NCBI GenBank assembly: GCA_036939975.1
Contig: JALLPB010000905.1
Span: 1-12,285 of the forward strand
Direction: 5' to 3'
Source: Cyclostephanos tholiformis
Taxonomy: Eukaryota; Bacillariophyta; Thalassiosirophyceae; Thalassiosirales; Thalassiosiraceae
DNA: 12,285 nucleotides
Numbering within the stretch: position 1 is the first letter of the stretch; the number at the start of each line of letters is the position of its first letter. Of this stretch, positions 8,481 through 12,285 are shown one piece after another. The notes under the pieces are model-generated. The model was not told where the DNA came from, ran no database searches, and saw nothing but the letters and a program-made list of their open reading frames with translations. The position numbers were made by a program, and so were the translations under genes.

Positions 8481-9434
8481 ATGAAACTAGACATAACCTC
8501 GATCGTTGCTGTCGAGTACTTCTTCCTGGGGTTCGTCCTCTTTGCGGTTCCTGATCTCTTCTTCAACCCGGTCGATGGCATTCTCAAGACCATCACCCCA
8601 GTTCGCAAGACGGCCGTCGAATCGGACCACCTCGATCCGATCACGTCGATTGTCGCCAACATGATAGGAGCTGTCCTCCTAACCCTCGCCGTCTGCATCT
8701 TAATGGTCGACAACCCCATGAAAAAGAACGACATGCTGCGCACGTGCTTCTACGCTCACATCTTCCTCACCCTGGTATATGGTCACGCGGCCGTCGTCGA
8801 GGCCGATGGCAATCCCTACCTAAACCTCCCCGTGATTGGCGTGTTCGCCGGTCACTTCTTCGGATACATGCTGTGGTTCCTGGTTGCGAGTGTCAACGAG
8901 GCCGAATCCGACAAGATGAAGCGCACCCCGGCTAGTTGGCCGCGCATTGCCAAACTCCTCGTCATGCTCATTTGGGCGCCCGCCTACATAATGAACATCG
9001 TGGATCCCCATTATGCCGATCCCGGACACGCCATGGCCCTTTGGCGTCGAACGACAATGCCGGACAACACCATCGATGACTTGGCAGTTTTTCACACCCG
9101 GGTCCTAGGAGCCCTGGGCATGTCCTATGTCTGCTCGACGCTCGAAGCTCTGGCCTTCGACCGATCGAATGAACGACTGCGCTGGTTCGGTCAATGCAGC
9201 GTCGTTGGCAATGGCTTGTGCCTGATTGTTCTAGTTCGGGCGGCATTGGACACCACCGGCTACGCTCTGAACGAGGCGTGGGCAATGCAAAGTATCGTAC
9301 TATGTGCGTTTCTGCTGATTCAACTTACCGATGTTCTCTGGCCCTGGGACGCTCAGGTGTCCAAAAAGTCTTGTACCCATGGAGAGACGGTGCCTGGACT
9401 GGTCGTCGTGGAAGATGAGAGGAAGGTGAAGTGA
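8481..9434 (+). CDS. Multi-pass membrane protein, about eight spans, family not recognised
   Basis: One exon encodes 317 residues from ATG (context CACCATGAAA, with A at -3) to TGA. Hydrophobic segments lie near residues 8-28, 53-76, 88-104, 116-137, 155-174, 203-222, 239-255 and 268-287. No signal peptide with a cleavage site is obvious; the first span would act as an anchor. The C-terminus is hydrophilic and ends in charged residues (EDERKVK). The segments 61-104 (MIGAVLL...D.P...LR..C) and 208-252 (VLGALGM...D.S..RLR..C) look weakly related, suggesting a 4+4 internal duplication; this is inference. Charged or polar residues within or near spans (H93, H102, H125, H205, D284) could line a site. 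I cannot assign a function; a transporter or a membrane-embedded enzyme are both open. Confidence 0.8.
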   Translation: MKLDITSIVAVEYFFLGFVLFAVPDLFFNPVDGILKTITPVRKTAVESDHLDPITSIVANMIGAVLLTLAVCILMVDNPMKKNDMLRTCFYAHIFLTLVYGHAAVVEADGNPYLNLPVIGVFAGHFFGYMLWFLVASVNEAESDKMKRTPASWPRIAKLLVMLIWAPAYIMNIVDPHYADPGHAMALWRRTTMPDNTIDDLAVFHTRVLGALGMSYVCSTLEALAFDRSNERLRWFGQCSVVGNGLCLIVLVRAALDTTGYALNEAWAMQSIVLCAFLLIQLTDVLWPWDAQVSKKSCTHGETVPGLVVVEDERKVK

Positions 9435-9801
9435 TGTGGGAATATCTTACTTGAATAAATTTGTCTTTTCGCCCTTGCATCTACTAGAGTTGAGATTGCA
9501 ACGAAGTACATATATACATGGACCACGTACAAAAGCGAGGGTGAACGTTATTTCATCGACAGAGTGTCAGGTTATCATATGTAAAGCAAACGGATCACGA
9601 ATGATGATGCTCAAATGGCGTCGTTCGGACTCTAACGACTTCACTCCTATTCGACGCAGTCCCGTGATCGAACATCCTTACCCCCGCCTCCTCCTTCAAC
9701 GGCCCATGGCTTGCGTTTCAGACATGAAACGATTCACACGATACGCCGAAATTCGCCATTCAGCCGTATCCTCATCGCCGCTATTAACGTTACCATCATT
9801 T
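9435..9801. other. Convergent intergenic region after the multi-span protein
   Basis: These 367 bases separate two gene 3' ends. An open frame runs across most of it on the plus strand but begins only with GTG and has no recognisable domain. A poly(A)-like hexamer is at 9454-9459. No RNA gene was seen. Confidence 0.55.
9454..9459 (+). terminator. Candidate polyadenylation signal AATAAA for the multi-span protein
   Basis: An exact AATAAA lies 19 bases after the TGA stop, followed by a T-rich stretch (TTTGTCTTTT). It fits a poly(A) signal but is close to the stop. Confidence 0.4.
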
Positions 9802-10851
9802 TTATAACCTCGACGCGAATTTCGCCCTCGCCGCCTTGAGCTCCGTCGGCGGGATTAGGTCCAAGTACTTCTTCATCCCATCGTTCGCCGACTCGGACAG
9901 TCGACGCAATTCGTCTAAATCCACGTCTCCCTCCCCACCACCAAAACCACCACCGCCGCCACCATCCACCGCTCCCTCCTCGCCCATCTTCCTCGCCTGT
10001 TTCTCGAGATACGTAACCTCGGCCCTCATATCCTCGATGTTCGTTAATATCTCATTCCTAAGCAGGTACGCCATGCTCTGACTATTCCCCGGCAACGCGC
10101 CGCCGCCAAGGTATAAATTCGCCCTATCGGGATCCGTGTAATATATGTTATCCGCGAACGCGTTGAAGGCTCTCTTGAACGCGAGTGCGTCGAATTTCGA
10201 ATCCGACAATATCGCATTCACGCCCCCGAGCGCGCCCGGGACGTCGTCCGAGGTCCTCCCTCCCTCCCGCCGTCCCCCCCCCCCCCTCGTCCTCGTATCG
10301 AGGATGGAGCGTATCCCGTCGAGGTTCCGCTCCACGTCCAATATCGGTTGCAATAGGTCGACGTAGTACGTGTCGAATAATATCGACGATGGAACGTTCG
10401 GCGATGCCGATTCCCCCCCGTAGACGATGTTATCCGCCTCGTCCTGATCCCACACGCGCAACCTCTCCAATATGGGATTCGTGAGCGGATTCGGACGGAA
10501 TAGGCCCGACGATGCCGACGCGGTCCTCGGATTCGACGCGACGATCGCGAATGACGACGCCATCGCCGCGAGGATGGGGGGGCAGGAGGATGATAGCATC
10601 ATCCACGTCAACGATGCCCGCCTGCCGATTTGGTCGTGTCGTGCCTCGACCGTCGCATCATCCTCGTTCGGCGGGGCGGAGGAGGGTATTGATGATGACC
10701 ATCGCCGCAGACACGACGACGAGGGGGGGGGAAACGACGACCTCGCGAGGAGACGCGACGACGATGCGCGATCGACATGATGTTCCGTCGTCATCGCGAC
10801 CTCGGTCTCCCCCCCCGTCACATCGACGTCGTCACGGTCATTCGAGACGAA

Positions 10852-10884
<33 letters not shown>

Positions 10885-11166
10885 TAATGATAATAATCGA
10901 CGACGACGACGACGATGATGAACGCCGCATCGTGGACGTTGACGGGAGTGACGACGACTACCACTCGACGTCCTCGATGGGACGGGGGGGTTGGTCGGGG
11001 GGGGGGGGAGGGGGAACGCACAAGCGAGGGAATGACCATCGCCGACGCCCCGAAATAACGACGGCGATGGCATCATCGCCAATGTCAGGATCGTCGCGAG
11101 GCATCGTAATGGAATATGCGACATAAACGCTCGTGGTGGTGGCGTGGGGTCGCTCGCACGGATCAT
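9802..11166 (-). CDS. Probable thylakoid-lumen protein with tripartite plastid/Tat leader (function unknown)
   Basis: The single open frame gives 454 residues; Met15 (11124) is an alternative start that keeps the leader. The hydrophobic segment LATILTLAMM (23-32) and the motif SLACA then Phe51 form a signal peptide with an ASAFAP-type cleavage site. An Arg/Ser-rich low-complexity stretch follows (about 64-170). A second targeting element has twin arginines (182-183), a hydrophobic stretch ending near 210 and ASA (216-218), as in Tat-dependent lumen import. The mature part, about 219-454, begins SSGLFRPNPLTNPILERL and is mostly helical, with conserved-looking segments ILFDTYYVDLLQPIL (262-276), KRAFNAFADNIYYTDPDRAN (331-350) and YLDLIPPTELKAA (434-446). 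The Gly-rich loop 402-412 is low complexity. The mature part resembles a conserved plastid protein I associate with diatoms, but I cannot give it a name or activity. Confidence 0.82.
10852..10919. repeat. GAC/GAT/AAT trinucleotide tract inside the lumen protein gene
   Basis: A long in-phase trinucleotide tract (mainly GAC on the plus strand, broken by GATAATGATAATAAT) encodes Arg and Ser runs of the transit region on the minus strand (about residues 84-105). As it lies in the disposable leader, length change would be tolerated. Confidence 0.85.
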
Positions 11167-11488
11167 AATTATTATTTTTATTGATGTGATTGATTATCTA
11201 ATAATTTTGTGAGAAGTGGATTATTATTTTGTGAAAGAGAATGGTCTGTCGTTGGTCCGCTATACCCGTCCCAAAAACACCACCTGAAAAAGCCCGCGCC
11301 GCATGCCGACGAGGTCGCGACACATCATAATATTATTATTATATTATGTGAACGCGTGGATCAACATAAAATAAATAATAGATAAAGGTTACTATTGATA
11401 GCAGCGTGGACTCGCCGCCAAGTAAACCGTTCGTTTTAGACGATATATATAATAGTATAATATTATCAGGCCACGAAAGGACCCCTCA

Positions 11489-11526
<38 letters not shown>

Positions 11527-11564
11527 CGCCCGCCATTAAAAGGAAAAAGAGCACACACATCATA
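11167..11564. promoter_or_regulatory. Divergent intergenic region, putative shared promoter of the lumen protein and RPB4
   Basis: The two starts face outward across about 400 bases. The left part is AT-rich with ATT trinucleotides (11165-11235 and 11328-11347); the right part carries the 36-base C run. No TATA box can be assigned with confidence. The frame open from 11406 into RPB4 begins only with GTG and runs through the C tract, so it is treated as 5' UTR. Confidence 0.45.
11490..11525. repeat. 36-base C homopolymer upstream of RPB4
   Basis: An uninterrupted run of 36 C ends 39 bases before the RPB4 ATG. On DNA it could form an i-motif, with G-quadruplex potential on the other strand, and in RNA it would be a C-rich 5' UTR element. 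True length may differ because such runs are hard to sequence. Confidence 0.9.
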
Positions 11565-11968
11565 ATGTCCTCGTCCACCACCGACGGCACGCGCCAACGT
11601 CGTCCCATCGGCACGACGTACCTGTCGTCCTCGTCGCCCTCCGCCATTCCCGCCACGATGACGACGTCGTCGTCATCATCGAACGGCGCGATGGTCCCAT
11701 CGACGACGACGACGACGGGGACGTCGATGTCGTCGGTCGAGAATGCCGCCGAATTGCGCTTCGGTACGGAATTCGACGACGTGCAGATATTATCGAACGC
11801 GCAGGTCGCGGTCATATTGCAAATGACCGCACAGAGCGCACTCGTCAGGGACGAGGAATTGAACGACGTTTACAAGAGGACGCAGAAATACGTCGAGAGG
11901 TACAATACCATGAAGAACAACGAGAAGGAACACCAGGAATTGGTCGACGAGCTCGATAATCTTCAGGG
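11565..11968 (+). CDS. RPB4: RNA polymerase II subunit RPB4 (POLR2D homolog), first exon only; gene runs off the window
   Basis: RPB4 pairs with RPB7 as the stalk of RNA polymerase II. The exon starts at the first ATG (CATAATGTCC) and gives 134 full codons before a likely donor GTTAGT at 11969 (phase 2). The first ~60 residues are Ser/Thr-rich low complexity. From about 61 the sequence AELRFGTEFDDVQILSNAQVA (about 62-82) matches the RPB4 N-terminal pattern (L.F..EF.....L...EV), and EELNDVYKRTQKYVERYNTMKN (97-118) matches the helix seen in human POLR2D ([21 protein letters not shown]). The C-terminal HRDC-like half is not in the window. GTATAT at 11976 is an alternative donor that would add two more full codons (GL). 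Confidence 0.82.
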
Positions 11969-12285
11969 GTTAGTTGGTATATAGTTTTTTTTCGCCGTCT
12001 CGTTTCGTTCCGTTTCGTTCCATCTCCTTTCGTCATTTTTTTTTAAAATTTGTTTTTCCTTATTTGCTTTGCGCATTTATTCGGGTTTCGATTGGTCGTC
12101 GTCGTCCTCGTTTTCGTGCACCATCCCTTCGTCAATTCTTCATCTTCGTCGTCATCGTCGTCGTCGTTCGGAATATTCGTTACGACGATATCATCGTTGC
12201 ATTTTTTTCGCGGGGGATACGAATCGACTAACATACAACTTTCATACGTCGCGTTTCGTTCCCTTCTGTCTTGGGATATGTATGA
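11969..12285 (+). other. Presumed intron 1 of RPB4, incomplete
   Basis: The frame from exon 1 stops at a TAG within 20 bases after the donor, and no RPB4-like coding sequence is seen to the window's end. The stretch is T-rich and repetitive, with CGTTT/CGTTC units at 12001-12021 and GTC/TCG trinucleotides (about 12094-12168). The acceptor and following exons must lie beyond 12285. Confidence 0.6.

Noticed and set aside
9436..9807. 123-codon plus-strand open frame after the multi-span protein
   Set aside because: It starts with GTG right after a stop, has no ATG until late, shows no domain and runs into the end of the convergent gene.
10512..11126. 204-codon plus-strand frame opposite the lumen protein
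   Set aside because: Composition is pure low complexity from GAC and CGA repeats; the opposite strand has clear targeting and domain features.
11406..11564. N-terminal extension of RPB4 through the C run as a poly-Pro segment
   Set aside because: The frame begins with GTG and has no ATG before 11565; RPB4 homologs lack such a poly-Pro segment, so the stretch is taken as 5' UTR.

Overview
The window looks like nuclear DNA from a photosynthetic stramenopile, most likely a diatom. The evidence is a compact gene layout with short GT-AG introns, two proteins with signal peptide plus transit peptide leaders that carry a Phe right after the predicted signal-peptidase site (the ASAFAP-type motif of secondary plastids), a eukaryotic histone H3, an RNA polymerase II subunit, and a UDP-sugar pyrophosphorylase. 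The species cannot be fixed from the sequence. Gene bodies are moderately GC-rich, the flanks are AT-rich, and there are many simple repeats: TA, TCA/GAC trinucleotides, pentamers, and long C and A runs.

Seven genes lie on strictly alternating strands: (1) a UDP-sugar pyrophosphorylase, 399-3524 (+), five exons, apparently plastid-targeted; (2) a predicted type I membrane protein with two copies of a four-cysteine domain, 4077-4799 (-); (3) an H3.3-like histone H3, 5414-6233 (+), three exons; (4) a nitroreductase-family flavoprotein, 6760-8202 (-), two exons; (5) an unrecognised protein with about eight membrane spans, 8481-9434 (+); (6) a probable thylakoid-lumen protein with a Tat-type signal, 9802-11166 (-); (7) the first exon of RNA polymerase II subunit RPB4, from 11565 (+), running off the right edge. 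Every intergenic stretch is therefore either a shared divergent promoter (4800-5413, 8203-8480, 11167-11564) or a convergent 3' region (3525-4076, 6234-6759, 9435-9801).

The most striking observations are two microexons. Histone H3 is split so that four residues (LATK, positions 20-23 of the tail, including K23) sit alone on a 12-nt exon. The pyrophosphorylase has a 22-nt microexon, and a tandem downstream acceptor would allow it to be skipped in frame. Other notable items are a 36-nt run of C just upstream of the RPB4 start, introns with poly-A instead of polypyrimidine before the acceptor, and a pentamer repeat family shared by introns of two genes on opposite strands.

The genes do not form an obvious pathway. 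They mix housekeeping functions (chromatin, transcription), sugar-nucleotide metabolism and plastid functions. No transposon, CRISPR array, tRNA or rRNA was seen.
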